64,000 nucleotides of DNA from Diploscapter coronatus (GCA_964036155.1 OZ038422.1:27861201-27925200), one strand, 5' to 3'. Counted from the first letter of the stretch, positions 46,901 through 59,018 are shown. Made by a program: numbers and translations. The notes: generated by a model not told the origin, from the sequence alone.

Positions 46901-49166
46901 CAGGGAACTAAATCCGCTTATAAGCTGTTTATGCAAAATAGGTCGGAGATATCTAGGGATGATGCAATTCGCGGCTTGCGAACTGGGGCGGAGTCCGTGC
47001 ATGGTTAGTTATCGCTGCTGCCCTCCTCTTTCTCTCGCTCTGCTAGCTCCCTCGGCAAAAAGAGGGGTTTTGCCGACCCTTTTCTGCTTTGCAACTCTGC
47101 TTGAATAGATTCTCTGTGCACGTACGACGAGTGTGTGCATACCTTTCGTCTGGCCGCCCCGACATTACTTGAAGTCCATTCTTGGCTATTTTTACCTAAA
47201 AGATTTCGAAAATCTCGTACACCGCCTAGATCGATTTTCATATTTTCATACAAGGAGGCTTATTATTTTGTCTATTTGCGTGCGCAAGGGGCTCAGCTGT
47301 CCCAAATTCAAAGCCCAAATAAACTAACAAAGACGGCCACGCCCAGAAAATTATCGACGACAAAAATTCCTTACGCTACGACCGCTTCAGAATCCCAATT
47401 TTCATATTTCACAATGCTACAAGCGATATTCGTCCTATGTCTTTTCCAATTTGCGCACGGGCAGCAACAGCAAAAGAAAGGTAGAGTTATGCTAAACCTT
47501 TGATATCGCTAAGTTTTTGCAAACAATATCTCAGGGATTATAGGTGAGTTGTGGGTTTTTCTGTGTGTGTGTGTGTGCATACATAGGGTCCATTGGCATA
47601 TTTGCATTTGTATAGAGCTGTCGGTGAGAGAGCTGCGAGGGAAAATCGAAATTACGGAAGGCTCTGTGGAAGAGGCGCTCTCGCGTATGACAGGGGAAAT
47701 TAAGCATAGAATTCGAATGGAGGCTCCAAAATTAAGCCTGGAAATATTGAGTTTCGCCGAATGAATTCGTTCCGTTGAAAGGATTTCAACAAAATCCCCG
47801 CGTATGTTCAAGAAAATGCACGTTTCCATACATCAATATGCGCGAACTACTTTATCCAGTTCTTAGCAAGGTCAACGCCGAATTACATGCTTCCGCAAAG
47901 GCCGAGTTGCCTAGGATACTGGGATTTGCGTGGATAAATGCTCGAGGATAAATATAATCCGGAATTCATCGAGAAACCGCAGAATTTCGGCTGCTTAATT
48001 TAGTAGTCTCACAAGGAATTTTATATATTTTTTGTTGCCGTAGTGCATCGATGAAGAGGAAGAGGAAGAGAGAGGTTTGTTGCGCTCGTTTGGCCGCTCT
48101 AATTACATTTGCTGTCTGTGCGAAGGACATTGGTATTGATGAAAGGAAGAGGACGGAGAGGAAATGTGCCGTATGCTGCAGAACAATCCACCTACTTTTT
48201 CGATAGATTAAAAATATCGATGCGTACTCATAAAATGAAATAGTATTATCGCACAAAGATCGAGTTGAAATTTGAAGCGCAAAGGTGAAACCTAATCGGC
48301 TAAGTCTGCAAGAAGGTGTCGAAAACAATGAATTTTTCAAATTTTAGTTGACCCCGGTGTTCCATCTTTCGACGAGACAGCGATTGGGGACAATTACTTC
48401 AACATCTCCTACAAACCTGCTCCATTCGACCAGCAGGAACGCCAGCCTGTCGGCAACACGTTTGCAGTCGAATACAAGGAGCAGGGCGCTGATGAGTGGA
48501 AGGAGGTCCCTCAACACGGTAAATCTATCGTCAATTTACAAAATCTATCGAGGATATTTCAGACAATGACTTGATGGTGCACGTCGACCAATTGAATCCC
48601 GGTACAACGTATGACGTTCGTGTCGCTGCTCTGCAGGAAGACAAGGATGGTCAGAAGAGGAAGACCTACTCCCCAGTCAATCACATCACCACTAAAGGCA
48701 GATGTAGGCAGAATTTCATCAATTCGAATACAATTCGCGAATTTCAGCGTTCCGATTCGCTCGATGGTGGTTCTGGATTATTCTTCTTCTAATCCTCCTG
48801 CTTCTTCTGCTGATCTGCTGCATTGTCATCGTGGCCTGCAGACACCGTGGAGATGACTACCCCGTCTCTCAGAGAGAACGAGAACAGGGACGAGAGCCCA
48901 TTCTGGGCAAGCAGAAGTTTGGCGAATACAAACAGTGAGATTTTCATGAATCTTCGAAATAATGCTGAAATTTCAGCGACGACGACGAAAAGCGGTCTTT
49001 GACTGGATCTAAGGCTGAATCTGAGACCGACAGCATGGCCGAATACGGAGACACTGACCCTGGACGATTCACTGAGGACGGATCCTTCATCGGTCAGTAC
49101 GTCCCCCAGAAGACTCTGCTGCCCCCGGAACGACCAGAGAAGGGCAGCACGTCGACGTTCGTCTGA
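34667..49166 (+). CDS. sax-7: SAX-7 / L1CAM-neuroglian neural cell adhesion molecule
   Basis: Twenty-seven exons with every phase closing, 1355 residues: 34667-34742, 35211-35290, 35649-35752, 35966-36042, 36092-36202, 36249-36351, 36397-36475, 38760-38904, 41735-41843, 43133-43320, 43699-43824, 43871-44038, 44381-44569, 44617-44706, 44751-44909, 44954-45206, 45251-45398, 45442-45650, 45693-45945, 45990-46199, 46247-46412, 46456-46580, 46625-46835, 48348-48518, 48563-48703, 48748-48934, 48977-49166. Signal peptide, six Ig domains, five FN3 domains, one TM ([20 protein letters not shown]), and a tail with FIGQY (ankyrin site) and C-terminal STFV (PDZ ligand), as in worm SAX-7. FN3-3 carries an acidic/basic insert with RNKR, a furin-type site where L1 proteins are cut. 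Long introns (36476-38759, 38905-41734, 41844-43132, 46836-48347) may host alternative starts. SAX-7 maintains neuronal position and dendrite patterning. Polyadenylation signals at 50057 and 50145. Confidence 0.93.
39172..39402 (-). CDS. Possible nested small membrane protein in sax-7 intron
   Basis: ATG at 39400-39402 opens 76 codons to a TAG at 39172: [20 protein letters not shown]..., an acidic N-terminal half, then [19 protein letters not shown] and [20 protein letters not shown], a likely C-terminal membrane helix with a basic end. The composition is coding-like. No family recognised. It lies antisense within intron 38905-41734 of sax-7. A splice donor GTAGGC overlaps the end, so it may also continue. 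It could be chance. Confidence 0.33.
   Translation of the reverse strand: MIRLNEPHAEGGERANAPANEPDAESDLANLPQEFGISPPLTSMLIKSMAYINLFGGIGIYLRLSLFIVQKRIAQR
40892..40924. repeat. (GT)16 microsatellite
   Basis: Uninterrupted GT repeat inside the sax-7 intron 38905-41734. Confidence 0.95.
44103..44219 (+). CDS. sax-7: Candidate in-frame cassette exon of sax-7 (39 codons)
   Basis: Between Ig4 exon 43871-44038 and Ig5 exon 44381-44569, an acceptor CCTACTAG and donor G|GTAAAT frame 117 nt with entry phase 1 and exit phase 1, identical to its neighbours, so it can be included or skipped without a frameshift. It encodes (D)[34 protein letters not shown]: basic, with two cysteines, not Ig-like. If used, it would lengthen the Ig4-Ig5 hinge. 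Confidence 0.5.
44350..44370. repeat. (AAT)n microsatellite
   Basis: AATAATAAT run just before the Ig5 exon acceptor. Confidence 0.85.
47414..47480 (+). CDS. sax-7: Alternative first exon of sax-7: signal peptide for a mini-isoform
   Basis: Inside the 1.5 kb intron before the last FN3 domain, ATG at 47414 begins [22 protein letters not shown], a textbook signal peptide with an AHG-Q cleavage site, ending at donor G|GTAGAG in phase 1. The next sax-7 exon (48348) begins in phase 1, so splicing gives leader + FN3-5 + TM + cytoplasmic tail, about 220 residues, with FIGQY and STFV retained. Its own promoter would lie in 46836-47413. Confidence 0.6.
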
Positions 49167-50845
49167 TTCTGGAGTCCGACGTCGACATCAGAATTTTCAT
49201 CCACTTTCCAATCAGGTCAACGCCATTTCCCAGAACTGTTCTCCTTCTTCTTCTCTCCAATCAAATAGCCACGGGTCTGTTTCGACACCTTCAAAGCAGC
49301 TTTCATTTGAGTTTTGGGTTCGTATTTCATTTTTCTTGTTATTTCTAGGACTATCTCAAGATTTACAAAATCCGTAAATTGTGTGTGTAATCTATTCCAG
49401 AATCATTATGTTCCTTTCTCGAGTGCGCAAACCAATCGGGTAATTATGTCATTTTATTAGTTCCTAATGTTTTGTGTATCGCATAACGTTTCTTCGAAGA
49501 GAAATTCGATTGATGAAACTCAAAATTCCCAGAAAAAGACAATATTCTATTTCAAATGGTCTCGATGATTTTCATACCAAAATCGACTTTAGTTCATATG
49601 AATTTTCGCCATTCGCTTGTCAGGAATCGTTCTGATGTGTAATTCTGCCTTTTCTCCTTTCTTTCAAAATAGGGGCTTCTTATAATTTTTTTAGATTTAA
49701 ATGATATTGTTTTCAGTTATATCTCCGAATTTTTCCAGCTTGATTTCCTAAAGCTTTCGCAGATGTTACTTTATCTCGACTTTTCACTGCCCTTTAAAAA
49801 TCCAATTCTCTTGAATCACAAGTCCCCCAATGCTCAGCGATCGGTTTCGTCCGCAGCTTATATCGGTAATTATCTTTAATCAAGTAATTATTTAATTATC
49901 ATATTCTCTTGAAGAATAGCTTTGCCCTACTAAAATGTGGCGCGTACTAACCATATTGATTTTTTATAATTCAAGCCAAATCAAGCCCATTTTCGTACAA
50001 TTACTATTAGCAATCTTCAGTTACCAAATTCTGTTATCACACTTGCAATCTTGAATAATAAATATTCAAATTTTATAGATCTGTCGAAGAAAAAACTTGG
50101 CATTGTATTAACAAGGCAACTCAGAATGAGAAGATAGACAACTGAATAAAGTCCGAGATTTTAAATGCAAATCCGGGATCAGAAAATATTGTGAACTCTC
50201 AATATGAATACTCGTGGTCGGATAAATAATTCCTTAAAATCTATCAATTTGAATGATTATTCAAAATATCACGGATAATAATGTCATGAAGAGTAATAAT
50301 TTCTAAAGTAGAATAAATGAGCCCCGAGAACAGTTTGTGTATTTGTCATGATGAAAGTGATAAAGTAAAGTAGTTTTCATAAATAAGTCAAATCTCATGA
50401 AAAAGCTCTTAGAATAAGACAAAGGCTTGAATACGCCAGAGGGGTAATGAACTAAAATGAGTGTGGTGAGAGAGGGTTAGGGTGTGATAGACTAAGTTTG
50501 GCATTAAAATGATCAGCTCATCGAGGTGCACACATTGTAATACCAAATAAACACTGCCTCTCCGTATCGATCTTTCAATTCGTTACCCTGTGGCGTATTC
50601 GAACTCTGGCTTTTTACAGCCAGGTTTACCTTTCTGGGTTAATTAAACCTTTATTCCTCTGTCCCTCTGTCTTATTCTAAGACCCCATAAGAGTATGCGG
50701 AATTTTGACAATTTTGGAAAACAGTTACATCGTTACATGAGAAATATCGTGGGAGAGATTTTTCATATCAAATCATATCTATCTTCACATAATGACGTAA
50801 CTATTCTCCAAATCTTCGGAATTTTTTTTAGAATTCTCTAGTAAT
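49167..50845. other. sax-7 3' UTR and convergent intergenic DNA
   Basis: AT-rich, non-coding. Possible polyadenylation signals AATAAA at 50057-50062 and 50145-50150. It contains a TIR element at about 50711-50812. No gene seen. Confidence 0.5.
50711..50812. mobile_element. Short TIR element related to the 8.3 kb copy
   Basis: Left end TTTTGGAAAACAGTTACATC, right end (reverse complement) TTTGGAGAATAGTTACGTC, imperfect inverted repeats of about 27 nt around an AT-rich centre. The motif AGTTACATCGTTACAT is shared with 7735-7750 and 8328-8343. Non-coding. Confidence 0.55.
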
Positions 50846-51749
50846 TCAAGCCGGACTAATCGACAATGATTTGCTCTCATCGCCGTCGCCGTCGCCGTCA
50901 CCGTCACCGTCGTCATTGGAGTTCATTCCAGCCGCCAACGCCTCTTCCTCCATCTTCATCTGCATCTTCTCGTTCATCTTCTCGATGTGGTGATTGACCC
51001 TTGGTCTTCTGTTCGGATTTACGAGTCTTTTGGCGATAAATCGAAGCACCTTCAAGTAAAAATTTATTTTTAGGAGATTTTCAGAGAATCAACCTGTTTC
51101 CTGGACAAGTCGCATTTCTGCTCAATGTCCTTCAACTCGTCTTCAGTTGGATAATGTCCATTGTTAATCACTTCCTTGATATACTCCCTCTGCCATCCCT
51201 TCATTCGAGTTTGCAGAGTTCCCTCCTAAAATCTCAATCTCCTTCAGGAATGCTCTTTTCAGTCTACCTGCTTGTAAGGATGAGGTTTGTCAATTCTAGG
51301 CAATATCATCGTAGGAATGATTCCAAGATCTGCCCCGGAAAGCCAGGACTCAGATAGACCGGGAATATTATGCTTTCCAAATAAATTATGCAACAATTCA
51401 GCGGGGACAGTATTCGCCAACATGTCAGTGTTCTAAAAACTTATTCTTCAAAAAAAACTAAAAAGAATGTTTGAAAAGCAGACGACACCGCACTGGAGAA
51501 GCCCACGAGCACAAGCACATTATTGCACAATATAAATTGGCAGTAAGTCTGGCTGATCTGTGGGGGACTTACAGTAGGCTGTCTGTTACTAGGGCCGACC
51601 TCGTTCTCGTCCTCATTCCCTTCTCCTCCCGTGGCCGTCTGTACAATTGCTCCTGTTCCGCTGGCTTCGGGCTTCGGAACGATCAATTGGCTCAGGCCGA
51701 GGTGGTTCAATGCAGAGGACACAGAGTTTGGACAGGATGGCTGTGACAT
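50846..51749 (-). CDS. Divergent homeodomain-like protein
   Basis: Four exons, phase 0 throughout: 51573-51749, 51268-51432, 51094-51225, 50846-51049; 225 residues. ATG at 51747-51749. About residues 115-170 resemble a homeodomain: LQTRMKGWQREYIKEVINNG, then HYPTEDELKDIEQKCDLSRK and QVLRFIAKRL, matching the order Q..L-x-x-N-x-Y-P-[TS]...L-S-x-x-Q-V. However, the recognition helix has F, I and K where homeodomains carry W48, F49 and the nearly invariant N51. It ends in an acidic Asp-Gly repeat (six DG units). The N-terminal 115 residues are low complexity. Probably a nuclear factor; DNA binding is uncertain. It could be another helix-turn-helix fold. Confidence 0.68.
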
Positions 51750-54700
51750 GGTCACTGGAACTGACGAGGTGACGACGACGCGTTGTAGGTCATCAGGGCT
51801 CCCAGAAGGAGAGCAACGATCTTCACTGTCAGCTACTTGCTGAATTTATCATTTCACGAGCATTTTCACGTTTTTCTCCCTAAAGAATGAGTAAATGGGG
51901 GGCAAAGTTGGTGAGACGGCGAGCATGAGCAATTTTATGAATACGCAGAATTTACGGTTATCGTACTTATCGATACTAGGCCGAATGCATTTTCGTCTTT
52001 AGATTTTTGGCGATTTTGTCGAATTTCGTCATTTTTTGTTCGATTTCTGTGTTCTCACGTGTCATCCTAACCGGCCTAATTAATATCTGTTAATTCAGAC
52101 CGTTTGTAGCCTGTAGGTGTGTTTGCGGAGAGTCCAGCAACTTACAGCAAATCGAATTTCGAAATCAAATCAAATTTCCAAGGAATTATTTTTTTATTTT
52201 TCGTTCTAAAATAATTCCAAAGTTTTTCTAATCGTTTTTGACCTAACTTGCGGGGGTATTCACAACTGTTAGGCGAAATTTTCCAAATTTCAATTGTCGA
52301 GGAAATTCTTAAAAATTTGTGTCAATTGTCTGTCCTGTTTTTCCTTTTCTGTGCTTTTCGTGAGTTGTGTGTGTGTGTGTGTGTGTGTGCACTTTAGCGA
52401 CGAAATTCAACAAAATTGCTAAATTTCCCCCGAAATATTGAAATTCTGTCTAAAATGGTGAGAATTTTATGCGATGAGGTAGTGAGCAAGGAAAAAGACA
52501 GGAGGGAAAGGAAAGCGACAAAGTGATAAGAAAATCAAGATTATTTAAATACCCGATCATCAGGCTTCGACGATGGTCCCTCGCTCAAATCATTCGGATC
52601 GGGTCGAGCTATAGCTTGTTGCAAATTCGAAACAAACGACACATCGGAATACCCTTTCGAAGCCTAAATTTCACCTCATTACGAATTTTCAAGCCCCCAA
52701 TTCCGTACACTTTTCAGGTGCATTAAATATTGGAGATTATTTGAAATTTCGAAAATATCCCCTTTAGTTTTTAGGGTATCAAACTCGCTTTAATCCCGAA
52801 AATCTAGCTAATTCCTTTCTTGGGTCGAGGTGTACGCGAATTTTCTTAGCATTAAAAGAAAGAGCGCTTAGACTAACGTCGGCTCAAGCCTAATGCACAT
52901 TCAATTGCAGTGCGACTATCACCTGTAATATCTCAATAGGATAAGGGACTTTTTGCTGTATATATCCCTCGGATATTCCTTACTTTCCTTATGCCGAGCG
53001 TTATTGCAAGCGAATTTCGGGCCGGTGGGAAAAAGGCGTCCAGCTAAGACTAAATCGGCTATAAAAGCCGCTTATCTAGGCTCTAGACTGAAATTGAGAA
53101 GTGAGAGCATTGAAAAAGGCCGACTAAAAGGACACTCCCAACTTTAGAAGCATCGCGAAATTACCGTATATAATTTGTGCGCGCACTGGTAGACAAAGCA
53201 TAGGCGCGCGAATTTAATATCCATTTGGAAATGATGAACGAAAACCCCGCAGATAAGGAGGCTTAGGCGTAACATTATCCGTGTGCCTAAGCGCTTAGGG
53301 TTCTCCAATAGGGGATATTAAAGCTCTATATCGCGCTACGTCAAACGTCTGCTGTTATTCGGGTAGATTTTATTCCGGTTCTAAAATTTCAGAAAACTTA
53401 CAATAAGTCCGAAAAAATCGACGATGCTGGTCTCCTTCACTCGAACGATAGCGTATTTATATCGAGGTGGTGAGCCGGTCACGCCGTCCATAGACATCTC
53501 TTAAATTTAAAATAATCATCATTTCTCGAAAATTGCGAATTCTCCGCCTAAGTTTTACACTTTTGACTAATTGTTAAAGATTTCATGTGCGATAAATCAA
53601 CGAGGGGTAAACTTTTAGAGGTATACGGACGATGAACCGTAATAAAACATACGAACAATAAAAACAAGGCAAATTGAGATGGGGTATTTAGGAGACCATA
53701 TATAGACGATATGATATTATTGATGAGATGTAGATGTGATAAGGAGTGATCTGAGAGTGGGTGATAATGATAAGGGAATTGGGATTAGGGAACTATGCGC
53801 ATCAGTTATAGCATTAGTCGAGAATGACTTATAGGAAAAATTAGGCAATTAGATTCTACGAGATTTTTTCAGAATTGACCTATAATAAAACTAAGAAATG
53901 TGGGTGTGGCATTAAAAACTAAATACGGTAACTGCACTGATTGCTTATCGCCACAAACTGCTGTTGTGTGTGTTGATGATAGGGAGTATTGACAGCCAAC
54001 ACAAGGTGTCGATAACCTTCCTAATCTGAACAACTTTAATTTTCCGCCATTTTCTCCCCCACTTTCGTCAACGTCCATTCTCTCCTATCGCAATTCCTTC
54101 CCCCCTCTCCTTTTCACTTATCATTATCATTTTCGTTATCTAATTTCCACATACGCCTTATCTTCCCTCTTCACCGTTACCCAACCATATTAAAAGTGAC
54201 ATTCAACCAAAAACGAGAAAAATTACGAAAAAGCGAAATGTGATCGGAAGAAAGGGCCCCCATCACTCGCACACAAACATTCCTTACGAATCAGCGTATA
54301 ATTTTGCAAATTCCGACTAAGTTTGGAAATTTAGAATTCCAATTTCGATTAAATTAGATTGAAAATAAATTGGAGTCGCAGAAAATTTTAGATGATTTTC
54401 GGAGAAAAAGGGAGCGGCTGTTGGCAGAGCCCTAATGACACAGACACAAGTCCTTGTTCTTGAGAGCATATTTATGAGAAGCGAAAGGAGCTGGCTGAAT
54501 TTGTTTGTTTAACTCTAAGGGGTCTAAGTGTTCTAAGGCCGGAGCCGACTCAAATGCTAAGGTTAAAGCTGAAAAATACTAATTTCAAAAATGCTGAAGG
54601 ACGCAAAGTATTATTGATTTCCGAATTTCGAGAACTCATGAAAGTTGGGGGGAGTTTGAAGCTCGACTTTTTCTGCGTGGATTTGCCGAGTTAGAAGATA

Positions 54701-55006
54701 TGAAGCCGATTAGGCAATAACCAATGGAGGAGGAAGAAGCGAAGCGGGGGAGTGCACAAAGCGATAGATATGCGAGTTGTGATTTGAGCCTTTTGGGAAA
54801 ATCCTACGATTTGTACCGTATGGAAGGAGTGTTCTTTTTTGAGAATGAGGGTGGGAGTTAAACTAAAAAATTTCTATTTTTCGAGTAAAAAAGTCGGCAA
54901 GAGTCAACTTTTCGGAAGATTCAAATGTTGAATTGCGTATCGTCTTGCTCATTAATATGAGAAATAATGGTTAAACATTTGTAAATTTGAACGTGTCTGA
55001 AAAGTA
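51750..55006. other. Intergenic, no supported gene
   Basis: About 3.3 kb upstream of the homeodomain-like gene. It includes a (TG)12 run at 52366-52389. An ATG at 54078 (minus) starts MDVDESGGENGGKLKLF, which might be a distal first exon, but no in-phase partner was found. Other frames are chance. Confidence 0.4.
52366..52389. repeat. (TG)12 microsatellite
   Basis: Uninterrupted TG repeat in intergenic DNA. Confidence 0.9.
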
Positions 55007-55901
55007 CAGGGTGGCCACAAATTATGGGAGCACATTTAATTACTCATAACTACCAGTTAAGTGGGCAACTAACATTCGGGTTTGTCATGATATCTTTGAT
55101 TAATCCTCAATACAACCCAATATAAAAGAAGTCGATTGCGCCATCGCTTCTAAATGCATAAATGCAGATGACTCGACATAATATTTCAAGCTATTGGCCT
55201 GCTACTTTTTATGAAAATATGTTTCCCACTCTTTAATATATATATATTAAAACATACTGCTAACATATTCAAAAATTTTAATTTTTTTAGAAACATAAAT
55301 ATTTTAGGATATTTTTATACTTCGATCAATTGGGGAAAAGCGAAATTGGTGCTTTTTTGAGACCGACAGTGCTAATTTGATGCTGATTATCTTAGCAAAA
55401 CTTAATTGATATTTGATATTCGATACCGTTTTGACATCCTCATTAAAGGGACACTTAAAATACGTATTCGTTTTGCCGATGGAATTTAATTTTGGGAACT
55501 AAATTAAGCTTAAAAGAAAATTGATAGTGGCGACCATGTATTTCTCTCATCGTAGATGATGCTGACACCAAATTAAACTTAATTCGCGATATTTTAATTT
55601 TATAATTAGTTATAAGTCTAATCTGAATAATCCAATTACACCTTCCCGGTTTTGATTGAAATTAATTAAATACGAAACGGAAATTTTCATAGCGCATTTT
55701 ACATGATGCGGAAAGACAAAGTTGATTGTGATAATTAGGCCTTTTTCATAAATTAACGGCAAATATTTTGAATTCTTTTCCTATTATCTCACAGAAAGGA
55801 TCGATAAAAACATACTTTAGCAGAAAAAATTCAAAATATAATTATCAAAAATAATTTTGGATGATTCTGAAAATGTGTTTCTACAATTTGTGGCCACCCT
55901 G
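55007..55901. mobile_element. Non-autonomous Tc1/mariner-like DNA transposon
   Basis: 895 bp flanked by TA dinucleotides (55005-55006 and 55902-55903), the target duplication of the Tc1/mariner superfamily. Terminal inverted repeats begin CAGGGTGGCCACAAATT on both ends (17 of 17) and continue with mismatches (ATGGGAGCACATTT versus GTAGAAACACATTT) to about 31 bp. The inside is AT-rich and has no open frame of transposase size, so it would need a transposase in trans. Confidence 0.85.
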
Positions 55902-58680
55902 TAGGTTCGATCTAAAATTAGCAATTTTGTACCGTAAAAATAGGGGAAATAAGGAAGAACTTAGAGATGAAGCCCCACTTTATCAAGATAATGTTAGACC
56001 GAAGAATCAGAATGAAGAGTATTTAGGCTGCAGCTAGCGCGAAAGCAGTGCACAAGACTGGGGAAGAGCCCCTCGGCTGATGATAATAAAGTTAAAGATA
56101 AGAGCGGATAGGATAAAGCTTGCGGTGTGCTCGGACTGGGAGGATAAAGGAGAGCGAGGGGAGGCAAAGAAGAAGAAGAAGCCGCTAGGTGAAAAGCAAA
56201 GATAAAGTGATGATAGAGTGAGTCGAAAAGAGCAAAACGAATTAGTGAAAAAGAGGTAAATTCAGAGATAAGTCAATTAAATGCACTGAAGTCAGAGGTA
56301 CAGGTTGTACAATAAGTTGAAAATATCCAAGTTTCGCGACGAGCAATGAGCTATTTCTACCCTTGTAAAATACCCTAAAAGGATCCACACCAGTTGAAAG
56401 TGAACCTCCAATTCAGTGTGAAGAACGAAAATATTTGATTTCGCTGTTAAGCACCCTCGAGATGTGTATCTGAAGTCGGACGGCGAAATTCCTCAAGGAA
56501 TTGAGAGAGCAAAAGAATTAAGGTGAATTTTGAAAAGAGTCTGAGAGAACGGTTTGATGAGCGTGAGGTGTGAAGAGCTATGGAGAGGACGAGAGAGTTG
56601 GGAAAAGAAAGCGAAATTTTCGATTTTCATAAACTTCTATAAAACTTCAAATTCTCAGTAAAATCACAAATTTGGCATCTTTGGGAGACGACTGCATGCG
56701 CCTCCCTATATCGAGTAAGCAAATCTAAGAGTTAGGTTGAGAATAGAAGAAGATAGTTAGGAGAGATAAGGGCGAAGAATATGTGAAGAGAGAAAGGAGG
56801 GACGCAAAAGACGTGACCAAGAAAAGTTCCATAGGAGATAGATAGCAAAAAGATTAGCACAACCACTAAAATTGACGCTGGAAGACGAGAGTAGGGCTTA
56901 GGTTTGAAGACGGCGCTTACCCAACGAAGGGATAGGGGATTTTCCAAGGCAATACAAGAAGATTTTGCGCGCTTAAAGCCATATTCTCCCCTATTAAAAC
57001 GCGAATTTCAGCCGACATATGCGAAATTCGCGTAAGATAAAAAAAAAAAAACTGCTGTATAGACCAACATGATGGTATATGAAGCGGGACGAATCAACGA
57101 CTACTGTAATTTCTTGTTAGGTTCTTAATGTGAAATGGTTCGATGCGAAATACACGGGAAAAGAAGCGATGCGCGCCCGATTATGCATAGATACATGGCA
57201 CAGATAGATTTCATCAAGGCTAGTTCTTATGCCCATTTCTCCGTATGTTTTTCCGTCTCCTCCCATCTCTGCGTCTCTTCTCGCAAAGCCTTGTCAAGGT
57301 ACGTTAGAGAGAAACGACGACGATCGAAGAAGCATTACACTATTAGAGAAATGCAAAGATTTAGAGACACTGAAAATATCGAGAGAATCTCTCATCCATA
57401 GACCTAAAAGTGATATGCAACGACCGGCAGATAGATCAACACAATTTTGCTAACATTCTAGCATTCGTATATCTGATTTTCGTTAAATCTGTCATTGAAA
57501 ATTCCCCACACCGCATAAACATTGCATAAGCTTTAGCGAGCAAAAACTGTAAAATCGAGACAAATGATACGAAAAAGTGGTATTTCACAAGCGCGGCCAA
57601 TAATTCTCTAGCAAAACTTAGTCAGATCAGCAAAAATCAATAGGTTTGGTGAAAAATTCGAGATCAGATAACTCGCCTCCCTGCACTTTAGAACATTCTC
57701 TATAGTGACCCTCTTTGACTAGAAACCCTAAGCCCCTTTGCCATAATCCCTCTACCCTAAAGAGTGGAGATCATCATCTTTGCGATGAAAGTGAAACTAT
57801 TTAACGATTCGACTTTTATAAATTTTCGACAGATATTTCCGAGTATGGTAAGAGAATTTTGGCCGAGACAAATAAATGGCCGGAGTATTTTCGATTTGAC
57901 TTTAGATTCCTGAGAAAAGGCTGGCAGGGCTCCTATTTGGGAGCTTCCATAAATTTGCAAAGCCTTAGTTAGTAGTCAACTCGAAGACAAGGCGAAATGC
58001 TTGAAAGGGAAAAGGGGAAAAGATGCAGAATGGCTTATATATTTGGTAGGGCTTAACTGAGACCAGGACGACGACAGAAGGACGGAGAAATAAAATGCGC
58101 GCGAGAGCATAATATAAGGTTGCATATAAAACCCGCGTCCGCCTACCCTTGAATTCACTTGGCGCACCGAAAGAAGGACAATTCAAATTCAGAGGAGGCT
58201 TCAGAAATACCCTAATGAGTTTAGGTGAATTAGCAAATTTAGTAATGAAACTAGCGAATTTATACAAGTCATAAGATAAATTCTCCTTTTATAGGCGGAA
58301 TTTCGTAACGCTCGAAAGTCTGTCATTTTACGATCGGCCTTCCCAAATCCAAAAGCAATCCCAGCGTTTTCTCACACATTCGACTCTATTTTTAATAATA
58401 AAAGAATTTCCAGGCCCATATTACGGTCTAGAGACAGAGAGCGCAGGATCTATTGAATATGCAATAACGCGAGCAAAGCTCTAAAGAATTGAGAACAGAT
58501 TTTATGAAAAGGCATATTGATTTGTTGTGGATCACCGGAATTTTTGAAAACCGAATTCCGAAGGGAAATAGTTCAAAATATTTGCCATGATAATTATATA
58601 ATTAATGAGCTGGAACGCTAGCGGCTAAGTTCTTTCGGGGAGTTGAATTTATTACAACCTTTGGGCAGTCTTTGTGATTT
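55902..58680. other. Intergenic, no supported gene
   Basis: About 2.8 kb, purine-rich on the plus strand. Open frames at 56732-56947, 57135-57453 and 57965-58267 lack an ATG in good context or a spliceable partner, and I do not support them. Confidence 0.4.
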
Positions 58681-59018
58681 TCATCTGTTAGTTTCTCCTA
58701 GACTCTCTCGGATCAAGTATAGATTTGTCGATTCTCTGATTGGGCCCTCTTCCATCTTATTAAAGTGAGATGATAGCTGTGCCTGCAGAGGATGGCGCTT
58801 AGTCCCAGACATGTGCTCCCCAATCACTCGAGGATACGACTAAAAATTAATGAAAAACTAACGGAGTCAACTAATTGATTACCGAGATTAGTGGAGTTAG
58901 TATAAAGTTGGGAAACAGAAAGTAGAATAAAAATGAAGACGCCGTTGGAGATAAACAAGCCCAGAACAATGAAGACGCTTCCCAGGTGACAACCTTCCAC
59001 TATTCCGTTCGACTCCAT
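58681..59018 (-). CDS. Possible small single-pass membrane protein
   Basis: ATG at 59016-59018 opens MESNGIVEGCHLGSVFIVLG and a strong membrane helix (VFIVLGLFISNGVFIFILL), continuing SVSQLYTNSTNLGNQL; a short intron (about 31 nt, ending TTTTTAG) would join SYPRVIGEHMSGTKRHPLQA and a charged tail ending ESLGETNR at TGA 58681-58683. Both blocks look coding, but the intron is shorter than others in this window and the donor is weak. No family recognised. Confidence 0.35.

Noticed and set aside
54010..54078. Minus-strand ATG with MDVDESGGENGGKLKLF as a distal first exon of the homeodomain-like gene
   Set aside because: Its possible donor leaves phase 2 and does not join in frame to the exon beginning near 51752.
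55900..55920. GGTTCGATCT resembling a tRNA B box
   Set aside because: No A box or cloverleaf around it; it abuts the transposon end.
56732..56947. Minus-strand hydrophobic frame
   Set aside because: Starts at TTG, not ATG, and splicing at its GTAAGC donor leads to an immediate stop.
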